From Macrobrachium rosenbergii (lineage: Eukaryota > Arthropoda > Malacostraca > Decapoda > Palaemonidae): 64,000 nucleotides of DNA. Location: positions 49,034,297 to 49,098,296 of the forward strand of contig NC_089766.1 in the NCBI RefSeq assembly GCF_040412425.1. The letters run 5' to 3'. The notes below the pieces were generated by a model. That model was not told where the DNA came from and did no database searches. It saw nothing but the letters and a program-made list of their open reading frames with translations. Of this stretch, positions 21,586-34,754 are shown in pieces; positions within the stretch are counted from its first letter, which is position 1, and each line of letters starts with the position of its first letter. The translations under genes were made by a program, and so were the position numbers.

Positions 21586-22010
21586 GTAAAAAAATGAGCC
21601 AAAGTTTCTCCGGCGCAATCGAGTGTTCTGTACAGCCTCTACAGCATATAATCAAGGCCACCGAAAACAGATCTATCTTTCGGTGGCCACGGTATAATAC
21701 TGTGTGAACCGCAGCCCAAAAAACTTTGACCACGGCTCGGTGCTGGCATGTCCTATATCGTTGCCAGAGGCACGATTGTAGCTAACTTTAACCTTAAATA
21801 AAATAAAAAAAAAAAAAACTAGTGAGGCTAGAGGGCTGGAATTTGGCATGTTTGATGATTGGAGGGTGGATAATCAACATACCAATTTGCAGCCCTCTAG
21901 CCTCAGTAGTTTTTAAGATCTGAGGGCGGACAGAAAAAATGCGGACAGAATAAAGTGCGGACGGACACACAAAAGCCGACACAATACCTTTCTTTTCCAG
22001 AAAACTAAAA
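21586..22010 (+). mobile_element. Family B hairpin-rich repeat, copy 1
   Basis: It runs from gtaaaaaaatgagccaaag to cagaaaactaaaa. The internal inverted pair ctagagggctg / cagccctctag and the end ttcttttccagaaaac are present. It starts 14 bases after the SINE duplication. Confidence 0.88.
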
Positions 22011-22970
22011 CGGAAAAAGCGAGCCTCTTAAATGTTGATAAAAGCTGCAATGCCCAAGTGGACAAGGTAAAACTTATGAAGGTGAACCAACTCGAAGGGT
22101 TCACAAAATGTGATGACTTTCTTAGGAATTGCAAATGAGGCATTCCTTCCCTCCCGAGAAATTTGGCTGCCTTATGGGCTCCCTGGAAACCCTCAAGATA
22201 AGAGGTAATTTTCGTGAGAGAGGGAGAGAGAGAGAGAGAGAGATTTGCAGTCATGACTACTGCGTGTAAGTATGCGTGAAAACGCGGTTACTTTCACGGT
22301 AAATTTCTAAAGCAAAAAGTGCATTACTCTGTGCAACCGTCATAAATCATAAAAAAATTATGAGTAATAAGATTAATGAAAAATAAAAATAAAAATATAA
22401 AAATCCACATTCTGTGAGGTACGGGAATTAACATTTTCGAAGATGATCGCAAACTATGATGAAAAAAAAGCTTCATTAACTGATTGCCAAAAACTGCCCT
22501 TTAACTAGGGTCATTGAAACACGGAATATTTCATTAGTTGTTCATAATATGTAACAAAAAAAAAAAAATTAGTCCATAAGAAAGGAATGAAACTAAAATA
22601 GATGAAGTGCTGCTGTAGAAAAGATAAATATATCGAATACTCATTCGTTTTTCTGTAATACCTGAGGCTTCTGTATCTTCAAAAACAAGTCAGTAAGAGA
22701 ATTTAGGGCATAAAATTAGAGAAAGATCGAAGAATAAATAACGGGCAGATCAAAAATGAATTTGACATTATTTACTTACTTTACATCAAGTCAATGGCAT
22801 CTCTATAGAAATTTCCAATCCCGACCATCATTCCGCCTTATTTGAAACCCAACCATCGTTCGGCGAATAAAATATTATCAATTTATATTTTTAACGAAAT
22901 TATCAAGGCAATCAATACACGGAGAGTGAAATACCCCAACGGCAAATGAGGACTGAGATAAGTGCTAGAA
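22011..22970. other. Nothing recognised
   Basis: AT-rich unique sequence with one short GA tract (22218-22242). Confidence 0.5.
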
Positions 22971-22973
22971 AGC

Positions 22974-23009
22974 CGCGGGAGATAAGTGATGGACCTCTGG
23001 CAGAATGAC

Positions 23010-23045
<36 letters not shown>

Positions 23046-23063
23046 AACCCCTCAGATCAGTGC

Positions 23064-23112
<49 letters not shown>

Positions 23113-23140
23113 ATCAAGGTATAACGCCTCAGATCACTAT

Positions 23141-23186
<46 letters not shown>

Positions 23187-23385
23187 ATCAGAGTATAATT
23201 CCTCAGATCACTATGCAAACAGAGAGAGAGAGAGAGAGAGAGAGACTTAGAGAAAGAGAGATTTATCAGAGTATAACTCTTCAGATCACTGTGCAAAGAC
23301 AGAGAGAGATGAGAGTATTTAAGAGAGAGAGAGAGAGAGAGAAGAGTATTTAAGAGAGAGAGAGAGACTCCTCAGATCACCGTAT

Positions 23386-23448
<63 letters not shown>
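22974..23448. repeat. (GA)n higher-order array with a constant spacer
   Basis: At least six GA runs alternate with a spacer of the type agtataactcctcagatcac followed by tatgcaaa. Spacer copies are at about 23040, 23110, 23185, 23270 and 23370. The unit as a whole appears to have been amplified. Confidence 0.85.
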
Positions 23449-23452
<4 letters not shown>

Positions 23453-23658
23453 CCTGCTTCTCACGCATACACACACACAAACGTTTCCACACAGTGATCT
23501 TAGATGAGGGGGGAAAAAAGTTTAGAGGAAGCGAAGGCAGGAACTTGAAAGCATTACTCTTGAGAAATAAACAATAAGGACCTAAGGATCTAAATGAATA
23601 ATAATGAAGCAGTAAACACTAAATATAATGAAGACTGATATAGAATATTTTGAAATAA

Positions 23659-23660
23659 AA

Positions 23661-23713
<53 letters not shown>
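23659..23713. repeat. (AAT)n microsatellite
   Basis: About 18 triplets. Confidence 0.95.
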
Positions 23714-23955
23714 GAGCAGTGCAATTCTACTAAAGACCAAGGGCGGAAATTAGGGTGGGGGTGGGGGCTAGCTGCCCGGATGCTGAAGCATAAAACGTTG
23801 AGATAACCGACGGCATCTGCATATAAACATAAAGATAAGAACGAGTGGGAAGGGGGCACGTGCCTAAATATATTTACACCTTGGCTGTGGCAGCCTTTTT
23901 AAGTGGCTGGGTTTCGCTGTGAAAGGCAGCCAATTTTAAACCTATCGAGTATCCC

Positions 23956-24042
23956 TTCTTCTTCTTCTTCTTCTTCTTCTTCTTCTTCTTCTTCTTCTTC
24001 TTCTTCTTCTTCTTCTTCTTTTTCTTCTTCTTCTTCTTCTTC
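23956..24042. repeat. (TTC)n microsatellite
   Basis: About 28 CTT triplets with one interruption. Confidence 0.95.
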
Positions 24043-24385
24043 TCCCATGCGCCATTATGCTAATTCTTCTTACTAAGGAAACGACAATTTTTCGTTTGAT
24101 AACCAACAAAGGCAAAAGAATGAACGATTATCAATGGATAATACCGAGATCCATTTCGAAGAATTTCAGTTCCTGGCTGTTCTTTGTGGCTATTACAATT
24201 ACATTTGGATCTGGTAAAAAGTGACCAGCAGATTCTACTTATAAATTTCAGCCTAAAAATAAATAAAAACGATTGCCCACTTTGCTACGATGGTGAGGAT
24301 GGGTCTATTCCAGCTCTAACAAATATATCTGAAAACGAAAGGTCTATGTATGTACGAGAGGCAACAGACTTTTATCCTTCTCGTG

Positions 24386-24515
24386 TTCAGGTTGGCAACG
24401 TGACCTCGTTCTGATCTGGGACGCGGGTTCGTTTCCCGCTACCGGACATCACAACCGCTTCAAATTTGTTGCACTTGGACCTTAAGGCTTAGTAGTGAGA
24501 AGCGTATCCAAAAGT
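24386..24515 (+). mobile_element. tRNA-like SINE family E copy
   Basis: B box GGTTCGTTTCC at 24426-24436 in the context gggacgcgggttcg...ccgctaccggacatca, followed by ttgcacttggaccttaagg and gtagtgagaagcgtatccaa. The same series occurs on the minus strand at 63585-63717. The A box (ttggcaacgtg) is plausible. The 5' end is uncertain. Confidence 0.7.
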
Positions 24516-25020
24516 TCAACCATTATCTGACTTTTTGGTGCGGGAGACAGATAATCTTGTTTGTCTACTTGAAAGTCATCCCTGAAGCTGAAATAAAGGG
24601 GCAAAAGAAAAAAAAAAAACCTGTCATGCATCTTTTGAGCTAAAGGAAAGATTAACTCTAAATGAAGACTAAGGATGAAATGCCACAGAAATCGAGTGAG
24701 GCTGAAATTAAAAGTCTCCACGAGCTTCTTAGGTCTCTGCTTTACCTGGAACCTTGCACCACCCTATCAGTCCTAACCTAACCCAGCCTAGGGCAAATGA
24801 ATGAAAAGGTTACTATGGTCATTACCAAAGACATTAAACCCAATTATTCAACCGCTAATACTGATTTGCACATGCAATAAAATCTTCTGAAGCATCAAAT
24901 CTGGTAGTAGGAGACGATTTTACCAATAGTGACAAACATCACATAAACTGCAATTCACACTACGTCGATTTCAAGGCGTCTGACCACTCACTTAGCTGAA
25001 GGAGACATTGGTAAACAAAG
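24516..25020. other. Nothing recognised
   Basis: Unique sequence, no convincing open frame. Confidence 0.5.
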
Positions 25021-25028
25021 ATGGATAT

Positions 25029-25329
25029 GAATATAAGATTTAGACCAAAGGCCAAGCGTTGGGACCTATGAGGTCAGCCAGCGCTGAAACGGAAATCGAC
25101 AGTAGGAGGGCTTTGAAGGTGTAACAGGAGGAAAACCTCGCAGTTGCACTATGACACAATTGTTAGGAGAGGGTGGAAAGTAAGATGGAAGAAAGAAAAT
25201 ATGAACTCAGGTACAGTAAAAGGAAAGTGGTTGCAGCCAGGGGCCGAAGGGACGCTGCAAAGACCCTTTAGTAATGACTACAGGGCAATAAGCGAGGTGC
25301 ACTGACGACACTAACCCCCCTACGGGATG
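25029..25329 (+). mobile_element. SINE-like family A copy 4
   Basis: Full-length copy from atataagatttagacc to actaacccccctacggga, with all family landmarks. Confidence 0.92.
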
Positions 25330-25643
25330 GAAAAGAAAGGAACGTAAATTTGTCCTGCAATGAAAAAGGCTACTTCAAATGCCATTCCTCTGGACGTTGC
25401 CACAAGGAACGTACAATACTTGGAACTAACCACATCAGCCTGCACGTACATACTGAACAGGAAGGTTGCTATGTTTTGGCCCTTCATCATTAAACATAAA
25501 GAACAAGTTTCATTACTTCATTTACGTCAATCTCTTTAGCTCCCCAGTAAGCTAGATGGAAAAGCATTCTGTGCAAGGGTTTTAACTGTACACATGAACC
25601 ATAAAAACTTATCAAAAGTAACTCATTTAAAAATCTAAGAACC

Positions 25644-25650
<7 letters not shown>

Positions 25651-25742
<92 letters not shown>

Positions 25743-25745
25743 TCA

Positions 25746-25802
<57 letters not shown>
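25651..25802. repeat. (TA)n-(TG)n compound microsatellite
   Basis: About 54 bases of TA followed by about 97 bases of TG with one break (atcatt). Confidence 0.95.
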
Positions 25803-25812
<10 letters not shown>

Positions 25813-26640
25813 GCATAAAATCATACCATAATAATGTCGAAGCGGAGGAATGTCTCAAGAGGGCTTTTGTGTCTTTATTGTATCCGCAAATTCAGAAAAC
25901 GTCAACAGAATTTCATTATTTTGGTATTTAAGAGTTTAATTTCATCATCCGTCTCCCAATTAGTTTTTTCCGTCGGTAAAACTTTTTTTCTTCCCAAAAT
26001 ACTTGATCACATTCAACCGTAAATTTTATTCTATTCCTCCTTTTCATTTCTCTTCGTTCTTGCAGACCTATAAATGATTTTCTCCTTTGCCCTACAACTT
26101 CACTTCAACCAATCTCCTTATTCTCCTCCACCAAAGCTTTATAAACTACTAGTGCTTTGAAATTTGTAACCCTGAACCATTTATCTTCAGTCTCAACACT
26201 ACTCTTGCTTCTTTTTTTATAATTCACTATGGGTCCTAATTACATTAACAACAACATTCGAAACTCTCTTCTCCAATTAATGATACCTACTATTTTCACC
26301 GTCACTTCGACTTACCCTTCTACTTACTATTTACTAGATAACGCTGTCAAACACCTCCCAACTATTTTATCTTTATTTTCCCATTCTCATTCGTAATACC
26401 ATTTCATCGTTCTTTATCACATACCTCAATATTCCAGTCACAGCCAGGTACAGATGCAGACTCCACTCGAGTCATTCTGGTGACCTCGCGTTCATTTCCA
26501 TTTTTAGAATAAATACCCCAAATCATGAATATTTTCTACCGCTTTCTGGACGCAAAAACTAATTAGCTGCTCGGTATGACATCACACAATCATCCCATAC
26601 TCAGGTAGGTCTTTGCATTCCCAGTTATGAATGGCTTATA
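25803..26640. other. Pyrimidine-rich unique sequence, nothing recognised
   Basis: 26030-26480 is rich in C and T with scattered ctccaccaaag-type words. It could be the antisense strand of a decayed LINE, but no protein motif could be read. Confidence 0.35.
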
Positions 26641-26920
26641 GAACAGAATACAATATTTAGGACAAAGGCCAAGCGCCGAGACCTATGAGGCCATTCAGCG
26701 CTGAAACGGAAATCGACAGTGAATGGTCTGAAAGGTGTAACAGGAGGAAAACCTCGTAGTTACACTATGAATCAATTGTTAGGAGAGGGTTGGGGAAAGT
26801 AAGATGGAAGAAAGAGAATAGGAACGGAGGTACAGTAAAAGGAATGAGGGAGTTGCAGATAGGAGCCGAAGGCACGCTGCATGAGGTGCATTAACGGCAC
26901 TACCCCCTATAGGTGTGAAT
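26641..26920 (+). mobile_element. SINE-like family A copy 5
   Basis: Runs from gaacagaatacaatattt to cactaccccctataggtg. A 30-base internal deletion joins ggcacgctgc to atgaggtgca. Confidence 0.9.
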
Positions 26921-27228
26921 GGTTTATAGGCTTCCTTTACCTTGTTGCCTTGAAGGAAAATGTTACCTGGGTTGCAGTTTCTTCAAGTTCTTCAGCCTGA
27001 GTTCTTACAGTCCCATAATTCCACTGGCGAATGTTGGCCACTGATAACTAAAGTGGATTTCTTTCCAAGTTTGCCTTTTTTCCTTTTACTTTTGGACTGA
27101 GAAACTTTTGCAGTCTTTTTTTTTTTGAGGTTAAGCAAGAGGACGGAAATTCTCAATTTCCTTGACTCATTATTTTTTGTACGAGCTTGATGGCGCGCGC
27201 TACTCTTGCGCTGGAACCCGGCGCTGCC

Positions 27229-27383
27229 CGTTATGTCTCCCCTACCCTCATGATTCCCTACCTACCCGGTCCCAATCCAGAGCGGACAAACAGGTTTGCA
27301 GGAGGAGGGAGGATGTTTCATGTCTCCCCTACCGTCCCGATCCCCACCTACCCCGCCCACACCCGGGGTAGACAAACAAGAAA
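27229..27383. repeat. GC-rich degenerate direct repeat
   Basis: Two related segments, 27229-27293 and 27320-27383, share atgtctcccctacc, ccctacctaccc-like sequence and gacaaacaag. Possibly a small tandem duplication of a repeat. Confidence 0.55.
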
Positions 27384-27429
27384 GATCCACTCGGATTTTA
27401 TTATTATTATAGATTTTTTCATTAGTCGG

Positions 27430-28080
27430 CTTTGATTCCTGAGACCTGTACTACTGACTATCTCTACTTCGGGATGACTGATCTGAGGAGGAGCAGAATT
27501 CGAGTCTCCAGTTTATAACTCGAAGTAATCCTGTCCCCCATGGTTTCTGGCTTAACCAAAAAAAAATTTTTCTTCCACTTATCAGAGCTGGCTTGGTCTC
27601 CAAGTAAATGCAGCCTCCTTTCCCTTCAAGACTGCCAAATAGCTCTACATTAGGTAGGGAGTCTATATTCACCACATATAAGAAAATGTTCTTAATTACA
27701 AGCTCGTAATGTCGGCTACTTTTGGATTCTCGGCCACTGAAATATCCTCACTGGATGAACTTGGCTGTCCATGTGCAACGGGAGCTGGTTGGTAAGTGAA
27801 CGACCGCATCTCTTGAAAAACCTTCTTGTACTATTTTTTTCCCCAGTGGGTAATAAGCTGGTCACAAAGGCTGTGGTTCGGCAGTTTTTGAATAAAAGGA
27901 TCAGTTCAAGAATATAGAATTTATATGAATGTGATTCTAATGAAACTTTTTTCACATCAAGAGAACTGGAAGTGCTCTCGATGGATCAGGTTTAAATCAT
28001 TCTTCCCAACGAAACCAAGATTACCAACCATAACATAAAATGCTATCTATATAAAAAATCTGAGAAATTTATATATTTTA
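27430..28080. other. Nothing recognised
   Basis: Unique sequence, no coding or repeat identity established. Confidence 0.5.
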
Positions 28081-28114
28081 TATTTTTTTTTATATATATA
28101 GTTCGTTATATATA

Positions 28115-28210
28115 TATATACGATGAGAGAGTTTCAATGAGGAGATTATCTGATAAGAAAAAGAGAGAGAGAGAGAGAGCAAACAAGATCACATAAAATG
28201 TATTCAAACA
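28115..28210 (+). repeat. Diverged direct duplication, left copy
   Basis: gagagtttcaatgaggagat, tatctgataagaaaaa and gcaaacaagatcac recur in the same order at 28758-28835. A GA repeat has expanded inside this copy. Confidence 0.65.
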
Positions 28211-28757
28211 TTATGTCCAGCAGGTAATTCTTTGGGGATTTGTGTCATCACAGAGGTTGTAATGATCATTGATAAACTCAGTGTTCTGTGAACTGACCCC
28301 TGAACTTTAAGAAAAGTTGCTCACTGAATTTTGGTCTGAAATTTACCAAGTACGCCCTAATTGGGGTGAATCTTACTACAAATACTGATAGAGTATAAAC
28401 TGTTTATCATTGGGTAATAATCGGTAACAAAATCTGTGTGCCAGGTATGGTTTTTTTAGGATATAAAAAACAAGAAGTTACAGGAATATGCAGAAGGAAA
28501 AATATAGCCAATGCCGTAGTGATGAGTGCTTTTTTTCCCGAGTATTTTCAAAATCAACTGCATTGTTTCTGCAGAACATTTCGTACATATATCCAATGTC
28601 TTCAAATTATTTTAATTTTTAAACACTATGCAAAACAGCAGGGGTGTTGCTATCTATAATCTGTGTGAGAAGAGTAGGACCATGGGTGCATTTAAATGCA
28701 TTTTCCTTTTTTTCTGGTCGGATAAAGTTCGTTATCAGTTCTACGATTTGTTCGTTG

Positions 28758-28845
28758 CAAGAGTTTCAATGCAGGGAGATTATCTGATAAGAAAAATTTC
28801 AGATAAGGTATAAAAGCAAACAATGATCACACACAAGAAATTAAT
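28758..28845 (+). repeat. Diverged direct duplication, right copy
   Basis: Reads agagtttcaatgcagggaga, tatctgataagaaaaa and gcaaacaatgatcac. Lies 640 bases downstream of its partner. Confidence 0.65.
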
Positions 28846-29283
28846 AATTCAACACATTATGGCCATTTGGGGAGCTTTAAACAAATACATTAGTTGATAA
28901 ATAAAAGATTCAGTAATACTCCATCTACAACACTCACCAGAAAATTGCAGATTATCATGCCTGTACAAATTACTAACCAAAAGGCGTACCATTTTAACTT
29001 TACACACACGTAAATAATAAGTAAGATTAAGACATCAGTACACAATACCTTAAAACTCGACAGAACAAAGATATGAAAAAATCATTAACGGGACCAAGTA
29101 TATTCTAGATCATAAAATCACAGATTATATACTGTTACTATGCAACTTGAAGGCGCGTTCCCTAGCAAGCTACTGCTGCAACAGCTGTATTTACGAATCC
29201 TAAACTTCTTGCAATGTACAAGGTCATGAGCAATAAGCTAGCTCTTGTCTGTCTGTGTGAACACAGCCCCAGAGAAATAACAG

Positions 29284-29285
<2 letters not shown>
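28846..29285. other. Nothing recognised
   Basis: AT-rich unique sequence. Confidence 0.5.
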
Positions 29286-29361
<76 letters not shown>

Positions 29362-29530
29362 AAGATGAACCCTATTCACATGGAAGAAGCACAGGGGCCA
29401 CTGACATGAAATTCAAGCTTCCAAAGAATATGGTGTGCATTCGAAAGTAGTAACAGAAGGTAATGGAAAGTACAGAAAGAGGAGATCAGTTATTAGAAAA
29501 ACTGATAAATTAACAAATTAATAAATAAAT
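29286..29530 (+). mobile_element. Family C repeat with (ATT)n tract
   Basis: An (ATT)n run of about 74 bases is followed by cagaagatgaaccctattca, ggggccactgacatgaaatt, caagcttccaaagaatatgg and a purine-rich end. This is the right-hand half of the family. Confidence 0.85.
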
Positions 29531-29579
29531 AACATTACAAAATTTTCAAAGGACAGTCAACGTCAAGCGGAAAAAAAAC

Positions 29580-29701
29580 TTTTTTTTTTTTTTCCTATCT
29601 CTGTCATCCTATTCGACTGGGTGGTGTTTATAGTGTGGGGTTCCGGGTTGCATCCTGCCTCCTTAGGAGTCCATCACTTTTCTCACTATGTGCACTGTTT
29701 C

Positions 29702-29795
<94 letters not shown>

Positions 29796-29815
29796 AGATG
29801 AACCCTATTGCAGAT
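29580..29815 (+). mobile_element. Family C repeat, left half with (ATT)n tract
   Basis: The left part (ctgtcatcctattcgactgg, tccttaggagtccatcactt) leads into an ATT tract at 29704-29792 and then cagagatgaaccctatt. After that the sequence switches to LINE-like sequence, so the right half is missing. Confidence 0.78.
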
Positions 29816-29819
29816 GATC

Positions 29820-30735
29820 AGGGAGGGAATAGGTTCTTACCACAAGACAGAATATGCCTAAATTTAAAACAATTCAAGAATTTCAAATACTCAGGATCCA
29901 CTTTAAGCCAGGAGGGAGGGAGGGAGGGGGTGCGAAGCTAAGGCTGAATGTAGGATAAAAGCAGCTGGAAGGAAATGGAAGGTTGTGGCTGAGGTAGTAA
30001 GTAAAAAAAAAAAAAAAATTGCCAAATAAAACTGAAAATAAAGATCTACTGTTAGCTAATCAGACTGTGGTGAAGTATGGCTCAGAAACATAGGCATTAG
30101 ATAGATAGACAAAATATACAATTTAGGCTGAAGTCCATGTGGTGGGACCAATGAGGTCATTCAGCGCTGAAAGGAAAACTGAGAGTGAGGGGTTTCAAAG
30201 GTGTAACAGGAGGAAAACCTCGCAGCTGCACTAAGACACAGTTGTTAGTAGGGTGTAAAGTAAGTTGGAAGAAAGAATATGAATGGAGGTACAGTAAAAG
30301 GAATACAAAGGAGATGCAGCTAGGGGCCTAAAGGAAGGGACGCTGCAAAGAGCCTTAACTAATGCCTACAGTGCACCGCATGAGGTGTACTGACGGCACT
30401 AGCCCACTACGGGGGTAACATGGTTAATAAGAAGGAAAGAGAAAAAGAACCTGAAGCATGCAGAAATGAGGATGCTGAGGTTGTCATCTCGGGATCCCGC
30501 TGCCTGAGAGGCTGGAAAACGAAGGAATAAGGATAAAGATTGCTGATATGATGAAAGAGTCGAGATTCAGGTGGTATGGACATGTGGTAAGGATGGGTGA
30601 GTGAGAGGAAAAAAGCGAGGAAGGCTCGGGCGGAACCTGTTTAGGTTAGAAGGGTCAAGAGGAGCAAAGGATTAGATGGTGTGATAAAGTGAGGGAGGAA
30701 TTGGAGAAGGGTTTCAATTGATATATCTGGAAGTG
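29820..30735 (+). pseudogene. LINE reverse transcriptase C-terminus, interrupted by a SINE-like insertion
   Basis: Frames read QFKNFKYSGSTLSQEGG, then RIKAAGRKWKVVAEVVS and VVKYGSET before the insertion at about 30106-30418. After it come AEMRMLRL and MKESRFRWYGHVVRMGE in shifted frames. These are the thumb/C-terminal motifs of non-LTR retrotransposon Pol (typical: F-K-Y-L-G-S-T, R-I-K-A-A, R-W-Y-G-H-V). Stops and shifts show it is inactive. The catalytic core is not seen. Confidence 0.78.
30106..30418 (+). mobile_element. SINE-like family A copy 6, nested in a LINE remnant
   Basis: The copy runs from aaaatatacaatttaggctg to actagcccactacgggg. It splits the LINE remnant, so it inserted after that element. 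Confidence 0.9.
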
Positions 30736-30742
30736 AGGAATC

Positions 30743-31180
<438 letters not shown>

Positions 31181-31181
31181 C

Positions 31182-31184
<3 letters not shown>

Positions 31185-31269
<85 letters not shown>
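31185..31269. repeat. (TA)n microsatellite
   Basis: About 42 TA units. Confidence 0.95.
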
Positions 31270-31270
<1 letters not shown>

Positions 31271-32184
31271 CATGAAAAATGGCATATCCTCAAATATCAG
31301 AACAAGACAACTGCTACTGGAGTAAATTTTTTACTAATATCAGTAATAGCCCTCTGTTAATCCTTATAGCCTAACCCAAAGGGATCACAACAAAATGGAT
31401 CATTGAGAGCATAAGTGTTAGTTATACTCATCTGCAAGAATGCAACTGTTACACAAACAAAACAGAAAAACTTCAAGTCTAGCTATGCTGGGTACCCTAC
31501 TCCCAGAACCAGCCCACCTCTGAAATCCTTGGACCAATTCTAAACAAATTTTATCAGCAACTACTGTACCTCAAAGATTCACATGTCCAGACGTTTCCCC
31601 TGCCAGATGTATCATGACAGCTCCCATTATTGGCGTAAATACCCTAATACGTACTGTGATTTATTTTCCTATCCACAAGGCCCCAATTTTATAAAATATA
31701 TATCCACTTTACACATATCAAACAGTTGCGAAATATACTGGTTTAAAATCCGGGAAGAAACCCCAGGGGTTCAAGAGCCTACCACTTGAATGAGGAATAT
31801 TGAGGAATATATCTAAGAGAGGACAAGAGAAAGTATACGGTCTAAGTTGAGGAAATGAAATTGAAGTGGGTGGAAAATAAATAACATAAAAGAGTCATAC
31901 AACTGGATATTAAATGAAAGCACTCAAAACCCACCGAAATAAAACCTACAGTGCACTGTGTAGGGCACACCTCTTGCACTACGCCGACTGCTATGCGGGA
32001 TGCAAGAGGCGGGTGATGTGCTCCTGATACTTCTGACAGTTTGCTGCGTGTGAAGTTTTCCCACAGTGCGGCAGTTACAGGAATTTTGACGTATCAGTAA
32101 CTCATCTTGTTCTTCACTGTAATCATTACCTGTTACGGGAAATAGTCCATATATTACTGTACCAATACCGTCAAAAAAAATACG
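31270..32184. other. Nothing recognised
   Basis: Unique sequence. An open frame of 68 codons at 31583 has no motif. Confidence 0.5.
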
Positions 32185-32490
32185 GAACAGGATATAGAAT
32201 TTAGGCCAAAGGCCAAGCGCTGGTACCTGTGAGGTCGTCCAGCGCTGAAAGGGAAATTGACAGTAAAAAGGTCTGAAAGGTGTAACAGGAGAAAAACCTC
32301 GCAGTTACACTGTGAATCAGTTCTTAGGAGAGGGTGGAAAGTAAGACGGAAGAAAGACAATATGAATGGAGGTACAGTAAAAGGAATGAAAGAGGTTGCA
32401 GCTAGAGGCCGAAGGGAAACTGCAAAGTACCTTAGTAATGCCTACAGAGCACCGCATGAGTTGCACTGCTGGCACAACCCCCTATGGGAG
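32185..32490 (+). mobile_element. SINE-like family A copy 7
   Basis: Full-length copy from ggatatagaatttaggcc to cacaaccccctatggga. Confidence 0.92.
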
Positions 32491-32608
32491 CTAAAAAATT
32501 AAAGGAATAAAAGAGTCGAGACGGTAAGTCCAGGCCTCAGGGGTGTTATGCACCGACCGAAGCTTGGAAGAAGGTCGTCATTCTTTACAGGTTTGGGCCC
32601 ACCGAAAA

Positions 32609-32638
32609 GAATTCGTCATCGGCCATAGGCGATGACGA
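32609..32638. repeat. Short perfect inverted repeat
   Basis: attcgtcatcg and cgatgacgaat are separated by eight bases. It could form a stable hairpin. Confidence 0.7.
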
Positions 32639-32715
32639 ATCTAAACGTGAAATTTATTACCCGTCAACTATTTTTGGTACACGCAAAAATTTAAGATTAT
32701 GATTACAATTCTTAT

Positions 32716-32718
32716 ATA

Positions 32719-32789
<71 letters not shown>
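32716..32789. repeat. (TA)n microsatellite
   Basis: About 37 TA units. Confidence 0.95.
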
Positions 32790-32792
<3 letters not shown>

Positions 32793-33446
32793 ATGTGTTT
32801 GTGTGTGACAATGCATGAAAACTCTTGTGAATCATCCAAGAGCTGCAAAAAAAACACACACACACAAAAATTGTGACAAGAGACCAGTCACTTCATAAAC
32901 CCAAGATTCTGAAGCAATATGCAACGTAATGAACTTCAAGTTCACGTCCATTAACGGGATTTTAAAGAAAGCAACATTTGTAATGATTTCATTACCGTAC
33001 AAATCGCTTGACAACATAATAAGGAAAAGCGTCTAGAAATGAATACGCAAACTGCATAACATATGAATAACACGATCCATTCATTCTTCGGCCAGATGTT
33101 AAACCTCCCTCCCCGTTCTCTCGCGATTATAGATAGCCGTGGCTGAGGGATAGCAGCTACCAGCAGAGTGCTGGGCCGAGTGGCGGCTGAGGGGAGACGG
33201 CGCTTTTATCAATGGCTACCTTCCCCTCATTATACTAATGCACAAGCCATTACCCCTTATCCTAATGCCACCCCCTTCTGTTTCCACTATACGGCACGCA
33301 TCCCCCCCCCCACCACACGCAGGCGAATGTTCTCGTGCGTAAATGAATTTTAATAAAATTTTGAGTATATACTTACCCCCTCTTGATGCAGTGCACTTAA
33401 AAAAAAAAGGCTGTGGCAAAAGGAACTTTTCATGAATGCAATAGAT

Positions 33447-33449
<3 letters not shown>
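32790..33449. other. Unique sequence with a GC-richer block
   Basis: 33105-33330 is GC-richer with C homopolymers. No exon or repeat identity was established. Confidence 0.4.
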
Positions 33450-34016
<567 letters not shown>

Positions 34017-34265
34017 AAACAAAGACGTTCCTTCGTATGAAGACGAGCAAACAACGCTCACACAAACAGCACTCATAAAGAGACGAACGATACCTTGGAA
34101 CAACATCATCAAAACAATAAACTCGCAGCTAATCTTCCAGAGGACAATTCCCAATTATCATGCAAACTGTCTCTTTAATCTGGGCGCAATCTACTTTAAA
34201 GACCTCCTAATGTACAACAAAAAGCGGTAAATGGGGCCGTATATTTTTCCCTTCAACGACCCAGC

Positions 34266-34460
34266 CAATATTTCAGCCGGTGACGTTCCACGCCCCCACC
34301 CCCGCCCCCGCCGCCACTACCACTACCCCTGGCTCCTCCCACCGAGGGGCGGGGCTTAGCGAACGCTCCGCCCTACGCAAGCAATCAGGCCGACGAGGGG
34401 GAGGAGTCAGCGGTCTCTTTGACATGTGCCGACCTTTTCATTCAGGAAGTTGGGTAGCCG
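34266..34460. promoter_or_regulatory. Candidate CpG-rich promoter-like block
   Basis: A GC-rich, CpG-bearing stretch with a GC box (gaggggcggggctta), several CCCGCCCC-like words and gcaatcag (CCAAT-like), in otherwise AT-rich DNA. No exon was linked to it. Function is inference. Confidence 0.3.
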
Positions 34461-34754
34461 CCTTCATATAATTTACAATGATTTTAGATAACGCTATTTT
34501 TCTGTAGTTGAAAAATGCAAGACTGTTTAATAATTAAGCCCTAATAATAATTACTACTTCAAGACTTGAAAGCAAATTTAACATCAACCTTAGGTCAAAG
34601 GTTACTGTCGTTATCAGGCTAAGATATATGACACATCTGTGCATAACATTCAATTACCACAAATTTTAAGATAAAATAAAAATCAGTTTCATCATTAACA
34701 GTTTATCGGTAACATTGCCGGATGAGTAAGAAGTGAAAATCTGTCATATTGTAT

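Noticed and set aside
26030..26480. Antisense LINE in pyrimidine-rich sequence
   Set aside because: No reverse transcriptase motif could be read in any minus-strand frame.
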